A stretch of 64,000 nucleotides of DNA from Sysuimicrobium calidum. GTDB taxonomy: Bacteria; Sysuimicrobiota; Sysuimicrobiia; Sysuimicrobiales; Sysuimicrobiaceae. Within the stretch, counting starts at the first letter, position 1, and each line of letters opens with the position of its first letter. The position numbers were made by a program, and so were the translations under genes. Of this stretch, positions 7,891 to 16,532 are shown in pieces. The DNA is taken from positions 1 to 64,000 of the forward strand of contig JAVKHN010000001.1 of the NCBI GenBank assembly GCA_031459935.1. Direction: 5' to 3'. The notes beneath the pieces were generated by a model. The model worked only from the letters and a program-made list of their open reading frames with translations. It did not search any database and was not told the DNA's origin.

Positions 7891-8511
7891 ATGCGGACCG
7901 TGTTCGCTTCCCTGGTGCTCGTGGGGCTCGCACTGCTTTCGGGGGTTCACGCGGCACCCACCCCCAACCTGGAACGGTACGTGGTGGTCTCCTCCGAGTC
8001 AGAAGCCCGCTACCGGGTCGGGGAGACGTTTCTGGGGGAGAACCGGTTCAACGAGGCCGTGGGCCGAACCCGGGAAATCCGAGGGGAGATCTGGGTGAAC
8101 CGCCAGAACCCCTCTGCAAGCCGGGTGGGCCCCATCGAGGTGAACCTCAGCACCCTGCAGTCCGATAGCCCTCGCCGGGACAACGCCATTCGCCAGCGGT
8201 GGCTGGAATCGGCCCGGTACCCCAAGGCGCGGTTCGTCTCCACGGAGATCCGCGGGGCCCCGAGCAGTTACCGGGAGGGGCAGTGGGTGAGTCTCCGGGT
8301 CGTGGGAAACCTCACCCTGCGTGAGGAGACCCGACCGGTGACGTGGGAAGCACGGGTGCGGCTGCTTGGGCAGGAGCTGCGGGCGGAAGCCACCACCACC
8401 ATCCGCATGACGGATTTCGGGTTCGACCCACCCGCGATTTTCGGGTTCGTGCGGGCGGAGAATGAGGTGAAGCTGGAGCTGGATCTGGTGGCGCGACGGG
8501 AGGCTCGATAG
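7891..8511 (+). CDS. YceI-family periplasmic lipid/isoprenoid-binding protein
   Basis: The 206-residue protein has a Sec signal peptide (cleavage near HAA-PT, residues 20-23) followed by a YceI/lipocalin-like beta barrel. Recognisable elements are the opening strand SEARYRVGE, EIWVNRQNPSASRVGPIEVNLSTLQSD, then the characteristic RDNAIRQRWLESARYPKARF and a closing segment ending NEVKLELDLVA. Family members bind amphiphilic lipids in the periplasm and are often induced by envelope or pH stress. ATG at 7891 follows GGAGGAGCGC. It is the first gene behind the 7824 operator, and the HtrA-like protease begins 4 nt after its stop. Confidence 0.9.
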   Translation: MRTVFASLVLVGLALLSGVHAAPTPNLERYVVVSSESEARYRVGETFLGENRFNEAVGRTREIRGEIWVNRQNPSASRVGPIEVNLSTLQSDSPRRDNAIRQRWLESARYPKARFVSTEIRGAPSSYREGQWVSLRVVGNLTLREETRPVTWEARVRLLGQELRAEATTTIRMTDFGFDPPAIFGFVRAENEVKLELDLVARREAR

Positions 8512-8515
8512 GACC

Positions 8516-9499
8516 ATGCGCCTGACCGCCTGGCTCCGCAGCCTCCTCCTCGCCCTCGTCGGCCTCGGGGCGCTCTCCGGGATCCTGCGTGCCCAGCCGG
8601 CCGACCGGCACGCGCTCTTCGAGCGGGTGCGGCCCGCGGTGGCCGTCGTGCGGACCTTCTCCGAAGGCCGTCGCGCCACGGGCACGGCCTTTTTCATCCA
8701 GCCGCACGTGGCCCTCACCGCGGCCCACGTGGTGCGGGGTCGGGATCAGATCTTCCTGGAGCCCTGGTCCGGAGGCGAGCGGGAAGCATCCCTCGTGGGC
8801 TACGATGCGCGGCGGGACGTGGCGGTGGTGCGGACAAACGGCGCCCCGCTTCCCTTCCTGGAGCTCGTAGACTCTGCAGGCTTGCGGCCCGGGGATCCCG
8901 TGGCGGTGATCGGGTCCCCCCGCGGTCGCCCGATCACCCTGGCGACGGGCCACGTGCTCGCCACAGGGGCCACGCTTCCCGGGCTCGTTCCCGGGATCCT
9001 CATCCGCACCAGCGTCCCCTTGGTCCCGGGCCACTCCGGGAGCCCTCTGGTGAACCTGCACGGGCAGGTCGTAGGGCTCGTCATCGCCGTCTCCAACCGG
9101 CCCGGGGAGGAAGGGGGGCTAGCGGTGGCGAGCGCGGTGGTCCGGCAGGTGCTCCCGGAGCTCCTGGGAGGGATCCGGCGGGAGCGGGCATGGATCGGGA
9201 TCGTGGGGATGACGCTGGGTCCGGAACTGGCCCTGCGGAGGGGATTCCCTGTACGCCGCGGCGTGCTGATCCTGGACGTGGTCCCCCACAGCCCCGCGGA
9301 GGCGGTGGGGCTGCGGGCGGATCGGCCGGAAGGCCCGCCCGGAGATGTGATCGTCTCCGCGGACGGCCGCGAGATCACCCAGTGGGAGGACCTGCTCCTG
9401 GTCCTGGGGGATCGCGAGCCGGGACAGAGGCTGCGACTTGGGATAGCGCGCGGCGGAGAGCGGCTGCAGGTGGAGGTGGTGCTGGCCGCGCGTCCCTAG
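8516..9499 (+). CDS. HtrA/DegP-like secreted serine protease with PDZ domain
   Basis: The 327-residue protein has a signal peptide (about 1-26), a trypsin-like domain and one C-terminal PDZ domain (about 215-322). The catalytic triad is complete: H71 in LTAAHVV, D101 in RRDVAVV and S174 in PGHSGSPLV. The PDZ domain shows GVLILDVVPHSPAEAVGLR and the GDVIVSADGREI motif. DegP/HtrA proteases degrade misfolded envelope proteins and are classic members of stress regulons. It lies 4 nt after yceI-like and 10 nt before a VWA membrane gene, all behind the 7824 operator. It has a single PDZ, so it resembles DegS/HhoA more than DegP. Confidence 0.92.
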   Translation: MRLTAWLRSLLLALVGLGALSGILRAQPADRHALFERVRPAVAVVRTFSEGRRATGTAFFIQPHVALTAAHVVRGRDQIFLEPWSGGEREASLVGYDARRDVAVVRTNGAPLPFLELVDSAGLRPGDPVAVIGSPRGRPITLATGHVLATGATLPGLVPGILIRTSVPLVPGHSGSPLVNLHGQVVGLVIAVSNRPGEEGGLAVASAVVRQVLPELLGGIRRERAWIGIVGMTLGPELALRRGFPVRRGVLILDVVPHSPAEAVGLRADRPEGPPGDVIVSADGREITQWEDLLLVLGDREPGQRLRLGIARGGERLQVEVVLAARP

Positions 9500-9509
9500 T
9501 GGTACCCTG

Positions 9510-10484
9510 GTGTCAACCGTGCGATTCCTGTGGCCCGCGCTCCTCTGGGGAACGCTCCTGGTTCCGCTGGGAGGGGGGATGTACGTTTGGGCCATTCGGA
9601 GACGGGCCCGGCGCGCCATTGCCCACCCGCTCCTCCATGAGCTGGTCGCGGCGGGAGAGAGGGGACGCGGGGGGCGCCACCTGCCGGCCGGGCTGTACCT
9701 CGCGGCCCTGGCGGGCTCCCTCCTCGCCCTCGGACGCCCCGTGGTCCCCCTTCCGGTCCCCGCGGACCGTTCCGCCATCGTGCTCAGCCTGGACGTGAGC
9801 GGGAGCATGCGCTCCCAGGATCTCCTCCCATCCCGGCTTGAGGCTGCCAAGGAGGCCGCGAAGTCCTTCGTGCGGGCCCTTCCTCCGCAGGTCCAGGTGG
9901 GACTCGTGGCGTTCGGCGGCTACGCCCTGTTGCTCGTCCGGCCCACCACGGACCGGGAAGAACTCCTGAGAGCCATCGACCGGCTCGAGTTCCTGCCCCG
10001 CACTGCCATCGGGGAGGGGTTGCTGGAGGCGGTGGCGGCTCTCCCGGGAAGGACCCGCCCGGGTCCGGATGGATCCCTGCCCCAAAGGCCTCCAGGTGGG
10101 TGGCCGCCTGGAGTGGTGATCCTTCTCTCCGATGGCCGCAGCAATACGGGCATTGACCCCCTAGAGGCGGCCGGCATCGCCCGGGCCCAGGAGGTGACCG
10201 TGTACACCGTGGGGGTGGGACAGCCCTTTGCCGCCTCCGACATCTGGACCATCGGCGGCCCTCTCGACGAGGAGACCCTGAAGGAGATCGCCCGACTCAC
10301 GGGCGGAACCTACCACCACGCCTCCAGCGCCCGGGCCCTGCGGGAGGTGTACCGGAGGCTCGCCCCAGTCGTCGGGTGGGAGCGGCGACCCACGGAGGTT
10401 ACGGGATTCGTCGCCCTGCTGAGCGCGGCGCTGTTGGTCGCCGCCGTGGCCTGCTCCGCCCGGATCGCGCGCCTGGAGCCCTAG
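9510..10484 (+). CDS. BatA-like membrane VWA-domain protein (copy 2)
   Basis: The 324-residue protein is a clear paralogue of the protein at 5498. Both share the opening VRFLWPALLWG / MRFLWPEVLWG, a VWA domain with MIDAS (DVSGS at 95-99 and LLSDGR with D208) and the ending GWERRPTEVTGF before a C-terminal transmembrane helix. The start is GTG at 9510, but a GTG at 9519 would align better with copy 1, and neither has a strong ribosome binding site. It is the last gene of the YceI/protease operon, so each stress-type operon here ends with one VWA copy. A role in envelope quality control is inferred from context only. Confidence 0.82.
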   Translation: MSTVRFLWPALLWGTLLVPLGGGMYVWAIRRRARRAIAHPLLHELVAAGERGRGGRHLPAGLYLAALAGSLLALGRPVVPLPVPADRSAIVLSLDVSGSMRSQDLLPSRLEAAKEAAKSFVRALPPQVQVGLVAFGGYALLLVRPTTDREELLRAIDRLEFLPRTAIGEGLLEAVAALPGRTRPGPDGSLPQRPPGGWPPGVVILLSDGRSNTGIDPLEAAGIARAQEVTVYTVGVGQPFAASDIWTIGGPLDEETLKEIARLTGGTYHHASSARALREVYRRLAPVVGWERRPTEVTGFVALLSAALLVAAVACSARIARLEP

Positions 10485-10487
10485 GGC

Positions 10488-10523
10488 CTTCATACGGGGT
10501 TCACACGGGCGGAACAGGATAGA
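10488..10523 (+). promoter_or_regulatory. Tandem direct-repeat operator with -10-like element before the efflux operon
   Basis: CTTCA at 10488 and GTTCACA at 10499 repeat the 11-bp pattern seen at 3486 and 7824. AGGATAGA starts 17 nt after the second repeat start. The element sits between the VWA stop (10484) and the RND adaptor start (10671). The remaining leader of about 145 nt holds a 42-codon open frame (10533-10661) that I do not treat as a gene. Confidence 0.55.
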
Positions 10524-10670
10524 GTCGGTGAGGTGAGGGCGGTGGACTTCGAACAGCCTTCCGACCTGGGGCCGGATTTCCGTGCGTGCCTCTTGGGACA
10601 TCCCCTGCCCGGAGAGCGCGTGGGGATGGTAGAAGCAGGCGCGCGCTTCCTGGGGTCCTAGGAGGTTCCG

Positions 10671-12131
10671 GTGCGCAGGGTGGTGCTGTTCCTGCTCCTC
10701 ACGGGTCTGGTGGGCCTCGGGGCATGGCGGGTTCTGAGCGCTCTGCAGTCCCGGCAGGGCGCACAGATCCCTGCCTCCGGGCCTCCTGCGGCCGGCCCCC
10801 GGGTAGCGGTGGTGCGCACGGAACCCGCTCGTCTGGGTTCCCTGGCGGTGCGGGCCACGTACGTGGGGGAGGTGCAGGCCACGGGGACCGCGGAGGTGCT
10901 GCCTCGGATCTCGGGCGTGGTCCAGGAGGTCCGGGTGCGGGAAGGGGATCTCGTGCGTCCCGCTCAGGTGCTGGTGGTGCTGGATCCCCGGGAGTTGCAC
11001 TACCAGGTGGAGCAGGCCCGGGCCGTGGCCCGGACCCAGGAGGTGGCGGTGGAGCAGGCCCGGGCCGTGGTCCGGACCCAGGAGGTGGCGGTGGAGCAGG
11101 CCCGGGCGAACCTCCAGACCCAGCAGGCGCGGCTCGCGCAACTACTGGCCGGGGCTCCGCCTGAGCAGATCCGGCAGGCAGAGGAGCAGGTGGAGCAGGC
11201 CCGGGCCGCGGTGGACTATAGCCGCGGGCAGCTGCGGCGCACGGAGGAGCTGTACCGGCAGGGGTTCGTGGCGCAGAGCGCGGTGGACGCGGCCCGCACA
11301 GATCTCGCGGTCCAGGAAGCTCGGCTGCGGGCCGCGGAGGAACAGCTGAAGCTGCTGCGGCGGGGACCTTCCGCGGAGGAGGTGGAGGTGGCCCGGTCTC
11401 AGATGCGGCAGGCGGAGGCGGCCCTGCATCAGGCAGAAGCACAGATGCAGCAGGCCCGACTGACCCTCCGGCACGCGCAAAGCGTCCTCGCTCAGGCCCG
11501 GACGAGCCTCCGGCAGGCGGAAAGCCTCCTCGCGGAACGCATCGTTCGGGCCCCGGTGAGCGGGGTGGTGGCCTCCGTGGCGGTGGATCCCGGAGACAGC
11601 ATCACCCCCGCCACGCGCCTTGTGCAGCTCGTGCGGATCTCCCCCGTGGAGGTGGCCCTCTCCGTGCCGGAGCGGGACCTGGGACGGATCCGTCCGGGCA
11701 TGGAGGCCACGGTTCGGGCAGATGCCTTTCCCGGGCGCGTCTTCTCCGGCCGGGTGTCCCGCATGGGCCCGGTGCTGAGTTCGGAGACCCGGACGGCCAC
11801 GGTCCGGGTGGAGGTGCCGAACTCGGACTTCGCGCTGCGTCCCGGGATGACGGCCCGGGTGGAGCTTGTGTTAAGCCGACGGGAGCGGGTGGTTACGGTT
11901 CCCCTCCACGCGGTGGTGGAGGGGAACGGTGCGCGGGTGGTGTTCGTGGTGGAAGGGGGCGTGGCCCGGGCCCGAACCGTAGAACTGGGGATCTCGGACG
12001 GGGAGCAGGTGGAGGTGGTGCGGGGCGTGCGGGTCCGGGAACCCGTGGTGGTGGCGGGGCAGGAAGTGCTGCGAGATGGGATGCCTGTGCGCTTGGTGGA
12101 CCCGCCCGCACGGGAACGGAGGCGGCCATGA
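10671..12131 (+). CDS. RND efflux periplasmic adaptor (HlyD/AcrA family)
   Basis: The 486-residue adaptor links an inner-membrane RND pump to the outer-membrane channel. It has an N-terminal signal or anchor (about 1-24) and a first lipoyl half (about 75-108, with VREGDLVRPAQVLVVLD). A very long coiled-coil hairpin (about 112-287) follows, then a second lipoyl half (IVRAPVSGVVASV, about 291-303) and a beta-barrel with RPGMEATVRAD. The hairpin contains a 14-residue tandem repeat (VEQARAVxRTQEVA) encoded by an exact-length DNA repeat at 11007-11107. GTG at 10671 follows TAGGAGGTTCCG. Its stop overlaps the RND gene start by 4 nt. Confidence 0.93.
   Translation: MRRVVLFLLLTGLVGLGAWRVLSALQSRQGAQIPASGPPAAGPRVAVVRTEPARLGSLAVRATYVGEVQATGTAEVLPRISGVVQEVRVREGDLVRPAQVLVVLDPRELHYQVEQARAVARTQEVAVEQARAVVRTQEVAVEQARANLQTQQARLAQLLAGAPPEQIRQAEEQVEQARAAVDYSRGQLRRTEELYRQGFVAQSAVDAARTDLAVQEARLRAAEEQLKLLRRGPSAEEVEVARSQMRQAEAALHQAEAQMQQARLTLRHAQSVLAQARTSLRQAESLLAERIVRAPVSGVVASVAVDPGDSITPATRLVQLVRISPVEVALSVPERDLGRIRPGMEATVRADAFPGRVFSGRVSRMGPVLSSETRTATVRVEVPNSDFALRPGMTARVELVLSRRERVVTVPLHAVVEGNGARVVFVVEGGVARARTVELGISDGEQVEVVRGVRVREPVVVAGQEVLRDGMPVRLVDPPARERRRP
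11007..11107 (+). repeat. 42-bp tandem repeat within the adaptor coiled coil
   Basis: Units start at 11007, 11049 and 11091, each opening GTGGAGCAGGCCCGGGC. The first two full units differ mainly at one base (GTGGCC versus GTGGTC), and the third is partial. Each unit encodes 14 residues, exactly two heptads, so unit number changes hairpin length without breaking the coiled-coil phase. Confidence 0.85.
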
Positions 12132-15100
12132 GACTCCCCGCCCTCGCCCTTGCACGGCCCATCGGCACCTGCGTGGTTTTCGGAGCAGCGGTCCTGGTGG
12201 GGCTCGCCGCCCTGGCGGGGCTTCCGATCGATCTGTTGCCGGATGTGAGTTTTCCACGGCTCACCGTCGCCACGGACTACCCCGGGGCCGGTCCGGAAGA
12301 GGTGGAGAACCTCGTCACCCGGGTCCTGGAGGAGGCCGCGAGCACGGTTCCCGGCGTGCAGGACATCCTCTCCACTTCGGGGCAGGGAACCTCCCGGGTC
12401 ACCGTGGTCTTCCCCTACGGCACGGATCTCGACGCGGCCGCGAGCGACCTCCGGGCCGCCATCGAGCGGGTGCGGCGCCGGCTCCCCGAGGACGCCACCA
12501 CCCCCGTGGTGTTCAAGTTCGACCCCTCCCAGTTCCCCATCCTGCAGATCGGGTTGCTGAGCGCACGCGGCGCCCGGCGGGATCCCGTGGAGCTGCGGAG
12601 GGTGGCGGAGGAGCAGATCCTGTTCCGTCTGGAGCGGGTTCCGGGGGTGGCGGTGGCCGAGGCGGTGGGTGGGGTACAGCGGGAGATCCGGGTGGAGCTG
12701 GATCGCGGCCGCATGCAGGCCCTGCGGATCTCGGAGCAGGACGTGGCAGGTGCCCTCCAGGCCGCCAACCTCTCCCAGCCTGTGGGCACGGTGCGGGAGG
12801 GGCCCAAGGAGCTGGGGCTTCGGGTTGTGAGCCGGTACACGGATCTCGAGCAGATCCGGAACACCCCGGTGGCGGTGCGCGGGGGGCGGGTGGTGTCCGT
12901 GCGGGACGTGGCCCGGGTGGTGCGCACGGCGGGCGACGAGACCGGCAGGGTGCGGATCAACGGGGAGAGCGGGGTGCTGCTGGTGGTGCGGCGCCAGCCC
13001 GGGGTGAACACCGTGGCGGTCTCCGACGGGGTGCGACGGGAGCTCAGGGCACTGGAGCGGCTGCTGCCCGGGGTGCGGTTCGTGGTGGTGGGCGATAGCG
13101 CAGAGCTCATCCGCCGGTCCATCCGGTCCGTCCGAAACGCCCTCCTGCTGGGCGCGGCGCTCGCGGTGGGGGTGCTGCTCGTGTTCCTACGGGATCCCCG
13201 CAGCGTGCTCGTCATCGGCACCGCCATCCCTGCATCTCTGCTGGGTACCTTCGCCCTCATGTACCTCTCCGGCTACTCCCTCAACCTCATGACCTTGGGC
13301 GCCCTCGCCCTAGGGGTGGGGATGCTGGTGGACACCTCCATCGTGGTGCTGGAGAACATCTTCCGGCTGCGGGAGGGAGGGGCAAGCGGGGCAGAGGCGG
13401 CCCGGCGCGGGGCCCAGCAGGTGGCGGGAGCGGTGACCGCCTCCACCCTCACCACCGTGGTGGTGTTCCTGCCTGTGGTGGTGCTGCGCACGGGAGCGGT
13501 GACCACCCAGCTGTTCGTGCAGTTCAGCTACGTGGTGATCTTCGCCCTGCTGTGCTCCCTTCTGACCTCCCTCACCCTCACCCCGGTGCTGGGCTCCTGG
13601 CTTCCTGCCCTGCAGCCCTCGGGCGGTGGGTGGTTCGGACCCGTGCGGGAGGGGTACCGCCACCTGCTCGCGGGCATGCTGCGCCGTCGGTGGGTGGTGT
13701 GGACGGGGTGTGCGGCCGCGGCGGTGGTGGGCATCGGGTCGTTCCGGCTGTTGGGCTCCGAGCTGATCCCCCAGGTGGACGAGGGGGAGATCTTCGTCTC
13801 CATCCAGTTCCCGCAGGGCACTTCCCTGGAAGCGGTAGACGGACAGCTGCGGGCGCTGGAGCGGGTGGTGCGGCGAGTGGCCCCGGAGGTGGAGACCCTT
13901 ACGGTGACGAGCGGCACCGCGGCCTTCGGTCCGGGAGGCCCTAGCCGCGGCTCCCTGCGGCTTCGGTTGCGGCCGAAGGCCGCTCGACAGCGCACCACGG
14001 AGGCGGTGGCCGCGGCCCTGCGTCGGGCACTCGTGGTGCCGGGCGGCCGGGTGGTGGTGCGTACCAGCGCCGGGGCCTTCAACATCCTCCGGTTCGGGTC
14101 CACGGACCCCATCGCGGTGGAGATCCGGGGGAATGATCTTCGGGAGGGAATGCGATTGGCGGAGCAGGTGCGGAGCGTGCTGGAGCGCATCCCAGGGATC
14201 ACGGACGCCACCATCGCCCGGGAGGAGCAGGCCCCGGAGTTGAGCCTGCGGGTGGATCTCGAGAAGGCTGCGTCCCTGGGGCTCTCCGCGGCCCGTATCG
14301 CGGGTGCCCTGGAGGCCGCGGTGGGGGGCCACACCGCCACCCTGTTCCGGGAGGCGGGAAGCGAGATCGAGGTGGTGGTGCGGTTGCGGGAGGAGGACCG
14401 CCGGCTCGTCCGGGACGTACTGGCCCTCCCCATCATGACTCCCACGGGCCAGCAGGTGCAGCTGGGGCAGGTGGCCACCGTGGTGCGGGACGTGGGGCCC
14501 GCGCAGATCACCCGCCGCGGCCGGCAGCGGGTGATCACGGTCACGGCGGGGCTTGTGGGCCGTGACTTCGGGAGCGCCGCGGAGGAGGTGCGGGCCGCCC
14601 TGGCCCGGCTGCGACTCCCCCCGGGGTTCGCGGTGGCCCTCAGCGAGGAGTACGAAGAGCAACAGCGGGCCTACCGGCAGCTCGCCTGGGGCTTTGTGCT
14701 CGCGGTGCTGCTGGTGTACGCGGTGATGGCGGTGCAGTTTGAGCGACTGCTGGAGCCGCTTCTGATCATGGCCTCCGTGCCCTTCGCGGTGGCAGGCTCG
14801 TTCCTGCTTCTGGCCTTCACCGGCACCACCCTCAACATCCAGTCCCTCATCGGCCTCATCGCGCTGGCGGGGGTGGTGGTCAACAACGCCATCGTGCTCA
14901 TGGACTTCATCCTGCAGCTGCACCGCGATGAGGGGATGCCTCTGTACCGGGCGGCGGTGGAGGCCGCTGGTGCCCGGCTGCGGCCGGTGCTCATGACCAC
15001 CCTCACCACGGTCCTCGCGCTCGTGCCCTCCGCCCTCGGCCTCGGGGAGGGTGCGGAGCTGCAGGCCCCGCTCGCCCGCAGCGTGATCGGGGGGATGCTG

Positions 15101-15259
15101 CTCTCCACGCTCATCACCCTGTTCCTCATTCCGAGCCTGTATGTGGCCGTGGAGGAGGTCCGGGCGCGTCGCCGGGCCACAGTTCCTGCGCCGCAACCCG
15201 CGATGGTGGCGGGCGGAAGCGACCCGTCGGACGAACCCAACGCGCCGCTCCCACCGTAA
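12128..15259 (+). CDS. RND efflux pump permease (HAE/AcrB family)
   Basis: The 1043-residue proton-driven inner-membrane pump has the usual length and two-fold repeat: TM1 near 12-32, a large periplasmic loop, TM2-6 (about 335-480), TM7 near 530, a second loop, and TM8-12 (about 855-1010). The TM4 proton-relay segment reads LGVGMLVDTSIVVLENI, keeping one Asp where AcrB has an Asp pair. TM10 reads GVVVNNAIVLMD, with Asn in place of the AcrB Lys. This pattern resembles SwrC/CusA-like lineages, and the substrate cannot be predicted. ATG at 12128 overlaps the adaptor stop by 4 nt, and TolC follows after 25 nt. Confidence 0.95.
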   Translation: MRLPALALARPIGTCVVFGAAVLVGLAALAGLPIDLLPDVSFPRLTVATDYPGAGPEEVENLVTRVLEEAASTVPGVQDILSTSGQGTSRVTVVFPYGTDLDAAASDLRAAIERVRRRLPEDATTPVVFKFDPSQFPILQIGLLSARGARRDPVELRRVAEEQILFRLERVPGVAVAEAVGGVQREIRVELDRGRMQALRISEQDVAGALQAANLSQPVGTVREGPKELGLRVVSRYTDLEQIRNTPVAVRGGRVVSVRDVARVVRTAGDETGRVRINGESGVLLVVRRQPGVNTVAVSDGVRRELRALERLLPGVRFVVVGDSAELIRRSIRSVRNALLLGAALAVGVLLVFLRDPRSVLVIGTAIPASLLGTFALMYLSGYSLNLMTLGALALGVGMLVDTSIVVLENIFRLREGGASGAEAARRGAQQVAGAVTASTLTTVVVFLPVVVLRTGAVTTQLFVQFSYVVIFALLCSLLTSLTLTPVLGSWLPALQPSGGGWFGPVREGYRHLLAGMLRRRWVVWTGCAAAAVVGIGSFRLLGSELIPQVDEGEIFVSIQFPQGTSLEAVDGQLRALERVVRRVAPEVETLTVTSGTAAFGPGGPSRGSLRLRLRPKAARQRTTEAVAAALRRALVVPGGRVVVRTSAGAFNILRFGSTDPIAVEIRGNDLREGMRLAEQVRSVLERIPGITDATIAREEQAPELSLRVDLEKAASLGLSAARIAGALEAAVGGHTATLFREAGSEIEVVVRLREEDRRLVRDVLALPIMTPTGQQVQLGQVATVVRDVGPAQITRRGRQRVITVTAGLVGRDFGSAAEEVRAALARLRLPPGFAVALSEEYEEQQRAYRQLAWGFVLAVLLVYAVMAVQFERLLEPLLIMASVPFAVAGSFLLLAFTGTTLNIQSLIGLIALAGVVVNNAIVLMDFILQLHRDEGMPLYRAAVEAAGARLRPVLMTTLTTVLALVPSALGLGEGAELQAPLARSVIGGMLLSTLITLFLIPSLYVAVEEVRARRRATVPAPQPAMVAGGSDPSDEPNAPLPP

Positions 15260-15284
15260 CGATCTGTCGTGGAGGGAACGAGGG

Positions 15285-16523
15285 ATGCGTCTTGGTTTGG
15301 CCATCACGCTCCTGGCGCTCTTTGCCCTCCCCCTTCAGGCCCAGGCTCCGGGCTCCTACACCCTGGCGCAGGTCGTGGCGCTGGTCCAGGAGCAGAGCCC
15401 GCAGGTGCGGGCCGCGCGGGAGGCCTTAAGGGCCGCGGAGGCCCAGCTCGCCGCGGCCCGAGCCGCGCTCCAGCCCTCGGTGGGCGTGGGAGTCTCGGGG
15501 GGCCTCGGACCTTCCGGGGGATCCGCCCAGGTGAACCTGGGGGTGAGCTATCTCGTGTACGACGGAGGGCTGCGGCAGGCCCAGATCCGGCAGCTGGAAG
15601 CCCGGGTGCACGGCGCCCGGGAGAACCTCGCGGCCGTCCAGGCCCAGGTGGCCCTCAGCGCGGTACAGGCGTACATGAACGCGGTGCTCGCGGACCAGGT
15701 GGTGGCCCTCCGGGAGCAGGTGGTGGCCCAGGCCCGGACGCAGCTGCAGGGCGCTCAGGCCCGGGTCCGGGCGGGGACCGCGCCCCAGGCGGACGTGGTG
15801 AGCGCCCAGGCGCAACTGGCAAGCGTGGAGGTGGCCCTGCTGGAGGCCCAGGCAAATGCGCAGGCCAGCCGCGCGCAGCTGGCCTCTCTGCTGGGGCTCG
15901 ATCCCGCCGTGCCCATCGCGGTGGTGGCAGTGGGTGCCCCGCCCGCGTTCGAGCTCCCAGAGCAGGAGGTACGGCAGCGGGCCCTGCAGCGGCCGGAGGT
16001 GCGCAGAGCCCAGGCGGAGGTGGCGGCCGCGGAAGCGGCCCTCGCGGTAGCGCAGCTCCAGGGCGGGGTGACCGTGAGCCTCGACGGCCGGTACGGGCTT
16101 CTCACCGTGGGAACTCCCACGGGCGGGGGTACGTGGTCCATCGGGGCATCCGTGTCGGTTCCGATCTACGATGGAGGCCAGCGGTCGGCTCAGGTGGAGG
16201 CGGCCCGCGCCAACCTCGAGGCCGCCCGGGCCGCGCTGGAGCAGACGCGGCTGGAGGCCCAGCGGGAGGCGGTGCAGGCGTGGCTTGCCTGGCAGTCCGC
16301 CCAGGCGCGGGAGGCCGCGGCCCGTCGGGCTGTGGAGGCGGCCCAGGAGGCATTGCGGGTGGCGGAGGGGCGGTACGCGGCGGGGGTGGGAAGCCTCCTA
16401 GAGGTGGCCCAGGCGCGCGCGCAGCTGGCCTCGGTGCAGGAGTCCCTGGCTCAGGCCGCCGCCACCCGGTGGACCGCCCTCGCAGCCCTCCGTCGGGCCG
16501 TGGGGATGCATATGCTCCCTTAG
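15285..16523 (+). CDS. TolC-family outer-membrane efflux channel protein
   Basis: The 412-residue protein has a signal peptide (MRLGLAITLLALFALPLQAQA) and two outer-membrane-efflux-protein repeats (about 25-205 and 225-405). These are rich in Ala, Gln and Val heptads, as in TolC/OprM helical barrels. Strand segments SYLVYDGGLRQAQI (first repeat) and VSVPIYDGGQRSAQ (second repeat) mark the membrane-barrel turns with the typical Y/F-D-G-G. ATG at 15285 follows GGAGGGAACGAGGG. The same frame is open further upstream, but that part lies over the RND gene tail. It sits between the RND pair and the MacAB-like trio and could serve both pumps. Confidence 0.92.
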   Translation: MRLGLAITLLALFALPLQAQAPGSYTLAQVVALVQEQSPQVRAAREALRAAEAQLAAARAALQPSVGVGVSGGLGPSGGSAQVNLGVSYLVYDGGLRQAQIRQLEARVHGARENLAAVQAQVALSAVQAYMNAVLADQVVALREQVVAQARTQLQGAQARVRAGTAPQADVVSAQAQLASVEVALLEAQANAQASRAQLASLLGLDPAVPIAVVAVGAPPAFELPEQEVRQRALQRPEVRRAQAEVAAAEAALAVAQLQGGVTVSLDGRYGLLTVGTPTGGGTWSIGASVSVPIYDGGQRSAQVEAARANLEAARAALEQTRLEAQREAVQAWLAWQSAQAREAAARRAVEAAQEALRVAEGRYAAGVGSLLEVAQARAQLASVQESLAQAAATRWTALAALRRAVGMHMLP

Positions 16524-16532
16524 GAGGACGGG

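Noticed and set aside
10533..10661. 42-codon open frame (GTG to TAG) in the efflux leader
   Set aside because: It has no convincing ribosome binding site and no recognisable motif. It could be a leader peptide, but nothing supports that.
13310..15307. 665-codon minus-strand open frame
   Set aside because: It lies over the RND pump gene. Its His/Arg/Gly-rich translation is typical of a shadow frame.
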